The notes beneath the pieces are model-generated. The model was not told where the DNA came from. It searched no databases and saw only the letters and a list, made by a program, of their open reading frames with translations. This document shows, piece after piece, positions 1 to 19,600 of a stretch of DNA of 64,000 nucleotides; within the stretch, counting starts at the first letter, position 1; every line of letters begins with the position of its first letter. A program made the position numbers and the translations under genes. The stretch is from Okapia johnstoni (taxonomy: Eukaryota; Chordata; Mammalia; Artiodactyla; Giraffidae): positions 18,981,001-19,045,000 of the forward strand of contig CM044306.1 of assembly GCA_024291935.2 (NCBI GenBank). The letters are read 5' to 3'.

Positions 1-69
1 CATTGAGCAAGAGTTCCATGTGCTATACATCAAGGCAGATTCTTAACCACTGGCCCACCAAGGAAGTCC
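1..69 (-). repeat. tRNA-derived SINE, end only
   Basis: The sequence ends ..taaccactggcccaccaaggaagtcc.., the reverse complement of the 5' head of the artiodactyl tRNA-Glu-derived SINE (ggacttccctggtggtcca). It is cut by the window edge. Confidence 0.8.
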
Positions 70-330
70 CACCATCTTGCTTATTAACATCTAAGTTTTC
101 CCCTTTTTACCTCTCCTTTCTGTTAACACTTGTTCCTAGTAACTTTTGAACTCCGATCTGGAATTTAACTTCACGAATGCTTTCTCAAATTAACTACATC
201 CTATTTTAAGTGAGCCATTACCCTGCATTTCTTTCAGAATTAATAACTTCAGCTTAGAAGCTTAATATGTTTGTGCTTATTGAAATATGGCTTTTTTCTC
301 AAATAACTGTTTTGTTTTCTTCACGTAGAA

Positions 331-535
331 TGTTAGTCGCTTAGTGGTGTCCGACTCTTTGCAACCCCATGGACTGTAGCCTGTCAGGCCCCTCTGTCCA
401 TGGAATTCTCCAGGCAAGAATACTGGAGTGGGTAACCATTCCCTTCTCCAGGGGATCTTCCTGACCCAGGGATGGAACCCAGGTCTCCTGCACTGCAGGC
501 AGATTCTTTACCGCCTGAGCCAAAAGGGAAGCCCC
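331..535 (-). repeat. BovA2-type SINE
   Basis: This is a nearly full reverse copy of the ruminant Bov-tA/BovA element, from tgtccgactctttgcaaccc to gagccaaaagggaagcccc. Open frames across it (AVKNLPAVQETWV and similar) are repeat artefacts. Confidence 0.92.
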
Positions 536-1284
536 ATAAGAAGAGAAGTACACATGCCTTTTCTCTTTCTTTTCCTCCTCCTTTATCCAACTGTTTTAGT
601 AATAGGCACTCATTTGTTTATGTATTCAGTGCACAATTGCTGAGGGCACCACTATATTTAACAAACTGTTTATTCCTGGGTGCTTATGAATCAGTGATCA
701 CTGATGACTGGTCTTATTTTAAATTCATGTCCAGAAAAGTCACATGGGTGCTCCTGAGAGTCTCAACTGTTCCTTGGCTTGGAGACAACCATCTTCTCCC
801 TGTCCCTCTTCACATGTCTTCCTTCTGTTTATGTCCATCTCTGTGTCCACTTTGTCACCCCCCCCCCCGCTTTTTTAAGGACAACCAGTCATACTGGACT
901 AATGACCTAATGACCTCATTGACTTGATCATCTACGAAGATCCTGTTTCCAAATAAGGTCACATTCACAGGTACTGTGGCTTAGGACTTCAGTATCTTCG
1001 AATTTCAATATCTTCTGGGGAAACAGTTCAGCCCATAACACCTGCCAGAATCTGAAGTCACTGTACTCATTTGTTTACATGTTTATCGTCCAGTTCTCTT
1101 TTCAAGAATATAAACTATGAGTAGTTCACCAGTGTATCCTCCCAGGCCTAGATGAGTGACTGGCACATAGTAGGTATTCAATAAATATTTGTTGAATTGA
1201 TGACCTATGGTATGTTGTTGAATATTCAGTTCCGCAGATACTACACCTATGGGATTGTCACGTATTCTCCAAACAGCAGAGCAG

Positions 1285-1640
1285 ATAGAGAGCTTACTAT
1301 GTGCTGGATGTTGCTCTTTATGCTTCATATTATTAGCTCATTTAATCATCACATCACTACCCTATGTGACATACACTATCATTCTCATTTAAGTTTTTTT
1401 TTTTTTTTTGGCCACACTGCACAGCATGCAGGATTTTAGTTCCCCAACCAGGGATGGAACCTCTGCTCCCTGCAGTGGAAATGCAGAGTTCTAACCATCA
1501 GACCACCAGGGAATTCCCTAATATTCTCCTTTTACAAATAAGAAAACAAGGTCCAGAGTGGCTGAGTAACTTGCTCAAGGTCAAGGTTGGTAAATGACAA
1601 AGATAGATCTCCAAACCCACAGCTGTAATCTCTAGAAGCC
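1285..1640 (+). repeat. MIR SINE split by a younger SINE
   Basis: The left part (1285-1393, ..cttactatgtgctggatg.. to ..atcattctcatt) and right part (1519-1640, ..ttttacaaataagaaaac..gagtaacttgctcaaggtc) are adjacent segments of one MIR. They are separated by the insertion at 1394-1518. Confidence 0.75.
1394..1518 (-). repeat. tRNA-derived artiodactyl SINE
   Basis: A T-run leads into ggccacactgcacagcatgc, then ccaaccagggatggaacc, and ends ccaccagggaattccc. It is a reverse-oriented SINE2-type copy inserted in a MIR. Confidence 0.88.
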
Positions 1641-1735
1641 CTCCCTCTCTATAAGCCCTTTATGTATCTACATCTTTCTGAGATGGTGTTAGTGGCAGCC
1701 ACACAGGAAGAAATGTATTGAATACAACTATGATT

Positions 1736-1949
1736 CGGCTACTGGTGGCTCAGACGGTCAAGAGTCCACCTGCAACACGGGAGTCCCAGGTTTGATCCCT
1801 GGGTTGGGAAGAGAGATCCCCAGGAGAAAGGAAATGGCTACCCACTCCAGTATCCTTGTCTGGAGAATTCCACGGACAGAGGAGCCTGGCGGGCTACAGT
1901 CCATGGGGTCACAAAGAGTCAGACACAGATTAGCGACTAACACTTTCAC
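1736..1949 (+). repeat. BovA2-type SINE
   Basis: Forward copy, from actggtggctcagacggtca through cccactccagtatccttg to gcgactaacactttcacg. Confidence 0.92.
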
Positions 1950-2797
1950 GTACTTATGAATCAATCACACCAGTCTTACTTGAGAATCCTTTGGGGATGA
2001 TTCCACTCAACTCCTCTAGAGGGAGTTTCATGCTGAAAGATCCAAGAAATAAGGGTTGTAGAGACCATCTCTGATTGGTTAGCAATACCAGGAGGAAAGC
2101 AACCTAGCCCCACATATTATGTCCGATGCTAATTATAGGAGGGCATACACATTTAAAATACTAAGAGAGTCACTTCTTAAAGTGGGAATAGCTTTCTAAG
2201 CAATATAAATCATCAAGAAAAAAAGCTGATTTGACTTCATAAAAATGTAAAACGTCTGCACATCTGGCAAATACCTTAGTTATTAAGAACCTAGTAGACA
2301 GATGAACAAAGGACACAAACAAGTTTCACAAAAGAGTCAATATTTACAAGTGATGTTGACTAAAATAACAAGGAAGTGCCATTTTTTTTTTGCCCTTGTT
2401 CCTCAACTATTGATATATGATAGCTACTCCTGGCCAGGGCATCTTGAAACAGGCTCTCTCAAACATTACTGGAGGTAGAATATAAGTATATGAAACCACT
2501 TTGGAAAACAATTGCTAATGTTAATCAAGAGACATGAAATAGCCAAATTCAGTAATCTCAGTGGTGAGGTTCTAGCATTAGGAAGCAGTCACCTTTTCAC
2601 TGCAGCATTATTGGAACCACCAAAACTGGAAGCAGTGCAACAAAGAAACACATTAAGGTAGCACTCAGGTAATGCAGTCATGAAAGTGACAATTACAAAA
2701 TCTGTGTAGCAACAGGGGAAAATACTTATTATGTAAAGTTAAATTTTAAAAGCAGGATACAAAGATTGAATATAGATTACAAATATAAATACAGCTG

Positions 2798-2953
2798 TGT
2801 TAAAATTGGAGAAGGAAATGGCAACCCACTCCAGTATTCTTGCCTGGAAAATCCCATGGACGGAGGAACTTGGTAGGCTACAGTCCGTGGGGTCGCAAAG
2901 AGTTGGACATGACTGAGTGACTTCACTTACACTTCACTTCACTTTGTTAAAAT
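2798..2953 (+). repeat. 5'-truncated BovA SINE with 9-bp target duplication
   Basis: The BovA body is 2807-2944. It is flanked by TGTTAAAAT at 2798-2806 and 2945-2953. The host sequence is older L1-like text on the left and the edge of an L1 insertion on the right. Confidence 0.85.
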
Positions 2954-3303
2954 ACACAGTGACACAGACTTAGAGAAGGAATTTATGGTTGCTGGGGAAA
3001 GGACGGGGGGTGGGGGGGAAGGGATAGTTAGCAAGTTAGGGATGGACATGTACACACTGCTATGTTTAAAATGGATAACCAACAAGGACCTACTGTATAA
3101 CACAGGAAACCCTGCTCCATCTTATGTGGCAGCCTGGATGGGAGACGCATTTGGGGGAGAATGGATACATGTATATGTACTGCTGAGTCCCTTAGCTGTT
3201 CACCTGAAACTATCACAACATTGTTAATCAGCTATATCCCAACACAAAATAAAAAGTTTAAAAAAAATAAAATGAGTGACTAGAACAAAAATAAAATACA
3301 CAG
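2948..3303 (+). mobile_element. L1 3' end with 12-bp target duplication
   Basis: This 5'-truncated L1 3' end runs about 2960-3291, with the typical ..tgttcacctgaaactatcac..ttgttaatcagctata..aaaataaaaagttt tail. It is flanked by TAAAATACACAG at 2948-2959 and 3292-3303. No coding capacity remains. Confidence 0.8.
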
Positions 3304-3697
3304 GGAAGAAACATCATAATGCAAAACATAAAACTTAGAGTGTGGTGAGATTATGGGTAATTCTATGACACTATTGCCCTAACTTCCTGTGAAATCTAAC
3401 AGTACAAATTTGTATTAAGTAAAATCTCTGTCCCGTTGTTCAGTGAAAGACACTGCTTGCTGTATATCATTTCCTATAACATATGTCATATTATATACCA
3501 CATGTTATTTTTTATACAAACGGAATTACGTTTACTGCCTATGACTTTTCTTATTTAGCTGATAATCATCTCTTGCCTCAATTCATGCAAAACCTCCCAG
3601 CTGGTCTCCCTGCTTCTACTCTTGCCCTTCTTCAGACCGTTCTCAAAGTAGCCAAAGGAGCCAAGGAAAAAGCAAGTTATTTCATTCTTTTTAATGG

Positions 3698-3748
3698 TTG
3701 CATGGGGCTGCAAAGAGTCAGACACAACTGTGCTAATGAGCACGCACA
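3698..3748 (+). repeat. BovA fragment
   Basis: A short piece, catggggctgcaaagagtca followed by gacacaactg, matches the 3' part of BovA. Confidence 0.6.
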
Positions 3749-4292
3749 GTATTCTGCTGAATGAGTAATACCATAATTTATCTAAACAATCCCTATTACA
3801 GAAGGAAATTTAGCCATGAACTTTATTGTACATCTGTATTTGATCACTTGTATTATCTATTAGGAAAATGCCTAGAAAGAAATTTTATGAATCAAAGAAT
3901 ATGAACATTTAAATTTTTTAAAGACATTCCCAAATTGTCCTGCAAAAAGACTGTACTAGTTTATACAGAGTTCCCCATATGCTCATCAATACATGATGTT
4001 ATCAACTAGTTCAGCCTTTACCAACCTCTTAAATGAGGAAAGCTGCCTCACTTCAGTTTTATTTCCACTATTACTAGTAAAATGAAATATCTTTTAAGTT
4101 TTTTTAATCGACCATTTGTTTTTCTGTGAGCTTTTTCATATTATTTGCCCATTTCATTACTGGCCAATGGGTATTTTTTATTGACTGAACAGAGTTCTGT
4201 ATATCAAAGAAATTTACCTTCTTTCTTATGACACACAACTATTTTCCACATTTTCCTTTCACAAATTTTTTTTTTACAGTCTTTGATAGTTC

Positions 4293-4440
4293 AGAAAGTT
4301 TTAATTTCATTTCATTCTTGGCCACACCACACCAACATGCAGAATCTTCCCCAACCAGGGAGCAAACCCACGCCCCCTGCATTGAGAGTGCAGAGTTTTG
4401 ACCAGTGAAAGGACAGGGAAATCTAGAAAGTTTTAATTTC
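4293..4440 (-). repeat. tRNA-derived SINE with 16-bp target duplication
   Basis: The SINE (4309-4424, ..cttggccacaccacaccaac..ccccaaccagggagcaaaccc..) is flanked by perfect AGAAAGTTTTAATTTC copies at 4293-4308 and 4425-4440. Confidence 0.88.
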
Positions 4441-4565
4441 TAAGGAGTAAAAGTCAATATTTTCCTTTTTACTTCTGATTTTCATGTCATGCTTAGACAG
4501 CCCTTCTCTACTTCAAGATTATAAAAAATACTCATGCTTTCATCTAGTACCTTTAACCATCGTTT

Positions 4566-4677
4566 TATTTTTTGCCATTCGGCTCCTGGGATTTTTAGCT
4601 CCCCCATCAGGGACTGAACTGGGGCCCTCAGCAATGAAAGCTTGTAGTGCTAACGACTGGACTGCCAGGGAATTCCC
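4566..4677 (-). repeat. tRNA-derived SINE
   Basis: Reverse copy: ..tttttgccattcggctcctg.. to ..gactgccagggaattccc. Confidence 0.85.
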
Positions 4678-5205
4678 AATCGTATTTTTGACGCTTAAAT
4701 TTGTGACTAACTTGGAACTTCTTTTGGTGTAAACAGTGAAGTAGAAGATTCAGCTCCCTACCATTTACATGGCTCTTTGGCCCTACTTATCACTTATTAA
4801 GTAGATCACTTTCCCACTAATTTTAAACACTAGCTTTATCACCCACTATATCCGCCCCCCCCATACATGGTCTATTTTTGAACTTTATTCTCGTCCATGG
4901 ATACTCCTGCACCAACACAAAAATGTTTTAGTTTTATTACTTTATATTTCAATATCTAAAGTGTTGCACTTTCCCTTATCATAACTGAAACTTTAAAATA
5001 TACAATGAAACACAATAAGGTTTACCTCCTCACTTGCCCTTCCAAGTGTCTACCTCTTTCTCAAGCGTTTCAAAAAAACGCCCAGTTCTCCCAATGAGAA
5101 ATTTTAAAAATTGATACCGCAGTGAATAACGAAAGTAGCTCCGCTCAGAACTGACAACTCTGAAGAAAAGTCACTGAATTAGAAAATGGTGGCGTGTCCA
5201 GGGGT

Positions 5206-5243
5206 TGTTTGTTTATTCGCTAAGTTGTATCGGACTCTTTCGC
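5206..5243 (-). repeat. BovA remnant beside the BECN1 promoter
   Basis: The segment attcgctaagttgtatcg followed by gactctttcgcgac matches the reverse BovA 3' end with several CpG-type differences. It lies about 125 bp upstream of the CRE. Confidence 0.55.
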
Positions 5244-5339
5244 GACTCGCTCGCAACATCAGCCCCCAGGCCGACGCCTGCCGCCTTTCCCAGCTCAGCC
5301 TCTAGAGGTCGCAGCCAGGCGGAAGCGGGTGGACCATGA

Positions 5340-5530
5340 CTGACCCCAGAGGCGCGGCAGTCATCGTGACGTCAAGTCCGGTCCCGCCGGAACTCCTCCC
5401 CCGGCGGACCGGGAAGTAGCTGAAGGCTGGGCGATGGCAGGCTTTGAAGTCTCGCTCGCAGACAGACCCGAGGCCGCGGTACCTCCGCGGTAGACCGGAT
5501 CAGGGTGGCGGGCTCCGGGTCCCGAGGTGA
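5340..5530 (+). promoter_or_regulatory. BECN1: BECN1 promoter and noncoding exon 1 region
   Basis: GC content and CpG density rise sharply from about 5260, just before the first BECN1 coding exon. A perfect palindromic CRE, TGACGTCA, sits at 5367-5374, followed by a GC-rich stretch. The noncoding first exon probably begins near 5410. Its donor is not certain: GT candidates occur at 5479, 5490 and 5526. No TATA box is seen, as expected for a housekeeping promoter. Confidence 0.65.
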
Positions 5531-5775
5531 AAAGCGTTGGGGGCTGAACGGCTACTTTCGAAGGGGACCTGGGAACCCCGACGGCCCCTATTGCAGACCC
5601 TCCCTGACTTTGGGCTGTAAACTGCCTTTGCCGGGTCAGCCCCGGAAGCAGGTCCGCCTGGTATCGTACCGTTCCTACAGGGAAAGGTGCAGGCGGGGGT
5701 TTTTACCCCTTCACCACAACAGCAAGTCAGGTGGTAGCTCCGAACCCGGGGTTCAAGGGCGCCTATTCTTCCTAA

Positions 5776-15429
<9,654 letters not shown>

Positions 15430-16045
15430 CTTTCTTTTTTCCTTAGGAGTTCGTTTGCCTTAAAGGCATTCAATTTTGTTTTGTTTGCAAAAAAAGAAAG
15501 TGTTAAATTCGGGTACTATTAAACAGCATACGTTTACAATACCGAAAGAGAAAAAAAATCCACAAAAGCCACTTTATTTTAAAATATCATATAACAGATA
15601 GTTTCCAGAACTACAACATGCCATGTATAGCATCTGGTCTTTGTCACAGTTTTGACTTTTAGCCCCATGCCTTCCTTTCCCTTTGTCCCCTCAAATAATT
15701 TAAGTTTGCTTTTATTTTTTAACTGAGTTGAATTGAGATTGATGTGTTTTCACTGGAGTTTGTCTCTCTCAACTTCCTGCACTTAGAACATGAACTAGAA
15801 ACTTTTGTCTCCACTGAGAGGACAAGAAGTGTGAGATGCACTGTTGGAAAACATGAGAAAATGACACAAGCTTTGATCACCATGTGATGTGATCAGAAGC
15901 TTGAAATTTAACACTTCTTACTTGGTTCTAGTACTGAATGCCTCCTCTGCTCTGTGTTAAGAGATATGAAATGGTGTTTGATACTGTTTGAGACCTTGTG
16001 GAGAGATTTAATTATTTGTAATAAAAGATCAACTGCAGTCTGATA
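15430..16045 (+). other. BECN1: BECN1 3' UTR
   Basis: About 615 nt of AT-rich sequence follow the stop codon and end just after an AATAAA signal. The length is close to that of the human BECN1 3' UTR as remembered. The stretch also holds minus-strand polyadenylation hexamers that may serve CNTD1. Confidence 0.75.
16020..16025 (+). terminator. BECN1: BECN1 poly(A) signal AATAAA
   Basis: A canonical AATAAA lies about 590 nt after the BECN1 stop codon, and GT-rich sequence follows around 16060. It is the only convincing plus-strand signal before the next gene's coding region. Confidence 0.75.
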
Positions 16046-16669
16046 ACTGCCCAGAGGTGCACTGTTGGGTTTTTCTTTAACTAAAATAGAGTACTTTGTA
16101 TTCTGGGAGAATTGAGTTCAAGTGCAGGTATGTGGAAAGTCGGTTGAAATATGTGTAGAGGTGGGTGTTAGTTTTTTAAAAAGACTCTAATGGAAAAATA
16201 GACAGCTGTAGAGAAAGCCCTATTTGTGTAGCTCTCCGTAACAGAACAGAGATGTTAAACTAATTTTAACAGGAAATAAAGTCAGTATCCTTGATGTTCA
16301 GTCAGGGTCGCCCATATGGTCTCAGTATTTGAGCCCCTGGTTAATACTAATTTCCATGTCTGAGGTTCTGTCTTAATAAAATGAACAGTTAAAGAAAAGC
16401 CATAAATACCTGGTTAAACAAAAATAAACTAATTTCACTGATCCTCTGTCTTCTCCCAGCTCTTTGACATTTTCAGTGTGATAAGACAAAAGGGACATGG
16501 TTATTCATCTTAATTGTTTCTCTGATGCAGAAAAATAAGCGTGAAGTTGGATTACAAAAGACAACTCAGAAGATGCTTGGAACTTTTGTACCCTGAGTAT
16601 GAAATGAAACAAAGGGAGGGATGGGTGCAGTGACAGAAGGCTGTTTATATTTGGCAGATTCCACCTGCC
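16046..16669 (-). other. CNTD1: BECN1-CNTD1 intergenic gap with CNTD1 3' UTR
   Basis: This 624-bp stretch separates the two convergent genes and must contain at least part of the CNTD1 3' UTR. I see no coding sequence in it. On the minus strand it has no AATAAA or ATTAAA. There is only a TATAAA variant at 16644-16649, some 20 nt after the CNTD1 stop codon. Confidence 0.6.
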
Positions 16670-19600
16670 TCATGTGTTGGAGGAAGCAGCAGCCCTTGGA
16701 GGTCGGGCCACCAGGTGGGGAGGAACAGGCTGCTGTTGACCTGGAGTGCTGGCTCCCACGCTGTGAGTTAGGATTGCATAAGAGAACTCAGCAATGCTCT
16801 CCAAGGCAATGCCAGTGATGCTCTGCAAATGCCTCATGACCTTCAGAAATAGAGACAGATTTCTTATTACTACATAAACACATGTTAGTGCACAGACAGA
16901 CACATTGCTGGGGTTTCTCATTACAAGCCAAATGTAAATTTTTTCATTTCTCTGAACTTACACAGAGAATCCAGATCCCAGTGTTTGCCAGTGGCCACAT
17001 TACGCTAGGATACCTTTGCCCTGATAGTGTTAGTGTGGAAAGTTTCTGCTAGACATTTCCCTCTGTTGAGATAAGTTTTGTGAAATATGAGAGGGATATT
17101 TGAGTCTGGACATTTTCTGTTGGGGAGGATACACTTCATGGACTTTAACATGGTAGTGGATTATCATAATGGGAAACAAACAAGCTGAAATTGAGGCTCC
17201 ATTTCCAATTTCACAAGGGGGAAAGTGGAGAACATTTTTCAGTCCTATCCTAGTTTTCTCTCCCAAGTCCTACTTATTCATCCTAATCCTAGGTCTTGGC
17301 AGTTACCTTTTATAGCTTGTCTGTTTTCCCTTAACTAATGGGAGAATGCTTTCTATTAAACGAATTCTGACCATGCTGGTCCTGATCAGTGGTGCATACC
17401 TGGCTCCAGCACTCATGGTTTTGGATGAAAGCACTTGCTGCAATGATTCCCACTGCCAACAGCATGAAGTCTTCCTTCACTGAAACAAACTTTTCCCTGA
17501 GTGATTAAAACCACATTAATTTTGGAGCTTAGAGTGACACTGGATCTTCCAAATCCTAGGGCTACAGGACTTCAACTCTGAGTTGTGTATGTTGATCATG
17601 GGAAATTTTATACATGGAAAGAAATGGTCAAGTAATAGCTAATTGATTCCCTCTTCCAACTTCCCCCAACTCAACTGAGATAAAAACATGAGCCTTCTGG
17701 CTGAATGGTTTATGGACCTTTTGTTGTTCCATCTGTCTCCCTACCAAATGTAACTGTGAGGCTTTTTACCAGCTTGACTTTACAGTAATCAAACACTTTG
17801 TCCAAGTTGCAACCCTGTGACTGGCTTTTTTTCCTAGGTGACTATAAAAGCAGTTAAGTAATCTGAAATTATAAGCAGCTATAAAAGAAGAATTAGGAAC
17901 GAAAGTATGTTAATTACTTGAAGTCATTTAAATTTAAAAGTAAAAGCCTTGGGTTTTGCTGATTGGACTCAGTCATCCATCCAAACAACATATTGGATGT
18001 AGATTAGAACAAGGTAACCCATGCAGGTTATCTGTGGCCTAGGTGCCTTGCTAAGGTAAATTCCATTTCCCAAGTTCTCGTGATACGTTACTGACTCCCT
18101 GTTTCTGGAAGGAGCCTACAGTAAAGGAGTTGCCTTACCCTTGCAGCTGACTGGGTGTGGAGTTCTCAATTGAAGCCCTCAGCAGGCTTTCATATACAGG
18201 TTCATGCAGAAGATAGACCAGGTCAAGTAGAATCAGGCAGGTTGCATGCAGCTGTGTGGCTGGGACTAAACAGCCATTGTATCCTAGATGGAGTATGCGC
18301 ATGGTAAAGAGCATTATGTGTGTCTGATCTTAATCACAGTTGTCATGCGAAACAAAGCTGCTGAGCTGCTAGTGTGCTTCCTGGTTGCTAAGTTCTACTG
18401 TAAGAAACCTCTAGCTGGAAGTCGATTTTAAAGGACAAAGGGAGAAGTAGAGAAACCTTCATCTATGAGATAATATATATATATATAATTGGAACCTATT
18501 TGCTTGTTCCCCTCTTACCTCATGCCTCTATAAAATCAACTCTGATCTTACAATAAGAGTGCCTAATGAGTCCAAATAGAAGGCAGGTGCGGAGACTGGT
18601 GTTTCTTTCCCTGACAAGTACTAGAGAAAACTACTGAAAACTGCTGTTCCTCACTGGCAGGTTCTGCCCACTGCCCTCAAACCCTTAAGCACATTCCTTT
18701 TTTATTTTTTTTTATTTTTTGGCCACCCCTGAGGCATGCAGGATCTTACTTCCCTGACCAGGGATCTAACCTGTGCCCTCTGCAGTGGAAGCAAGAGTCT
18801 TAAGCACTGGACCACCAGGGATGTCCCCCTAGGAACTTCTATGGAAGTTCTGCCTTCTTATGGAAGACTCCAACTCGCATGCCCCAAACAATTAAGTACC
18901 TAAAACCTCCAGGAGCATTTCCACATATGCCAGGGGAGTAGGCAGATTGATTTGGAAGTTCAGGGACTTCAAAACATCAAGCTCTGATTCCAGCAGTTCT
19001 TCTTTAGTGTGAAGATACCCTAGAGCCCGGAGGAAATTCAGGACTGTAACGTTGCTGATTATCTGAGCAAACAAAACCAAAAGATAGTGAAAGGGAGAGT
19101 GGGTTGTCAGAATAGAGGTCATACATCTTGGCATAGTAAACAAAGCCCTTCACAATCCAGTCCTTGCCTTTATCTCAGCTTCTCTCTTGGTAAGTCCCCC
19201 TTATACTCTACACTTACACAGAATTACTTGCATTCCCAAACCCACAGGCTCTCCAGGTGTCTACACGTTTCCCATGTCTGCATCTCCCTCTGCCCCCGCC
19301 CCACACACACCTCCCTTACTGCTCTCCTTACCTATTCCCCCTCTCCCTTTAGGATCCACCCATCCCTCCGCCCTCCCCTTCAAGAAGTCACTTTGTTGGT
19401 TAAAGTGATATACTAAAAATCCTACAGCTAACATCGTTTGTAATGGTGAGAAATTGAATGCTTTCTCCCTAACATTGTGAAAAAGCAAAGATGTCTGCCC
19501 TCACCATTTGTATTCAACTTAAACTAGAGCATACAGGCAGTGAAACATTCCTGGATAACAATTAAAGGAATAATGCATTACTGTAAGTTAATAGCAGGAA

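Larger units (their letters stand above)
70..5339. other. Gene-free flank left of BECN1
   Basis: No exon is recognised. In human PSME3 lies in this direction, but none of its exons was found. Most of the stretch is interspersed repeats, listed separately: BovA2, tRNA-derived SINEs, MIR and nested L1 pieces. About 3300-3690, 3750-4290 and 4680-5200 show nothing identifiable apart from AT-rich, probably old LINE-derived text. Confidence 0.5.

Noticed and set aside
331..535. Open frames with AVKNLPAVQETWV / HSSILAWRIPWTE peptides (also at 13571-13788, 31317-31532 and 57893-58094)
   Set aside because: They recur in every BovA2 copy and are read through the SINE body. They are repeat artefacts, not genes.
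1..5300. PSME3 exons at the left flank
   Set aside because: They were looked for because of human gene order. No matching exon was found, so PSME3 is presumed to lie beyond the left edge.
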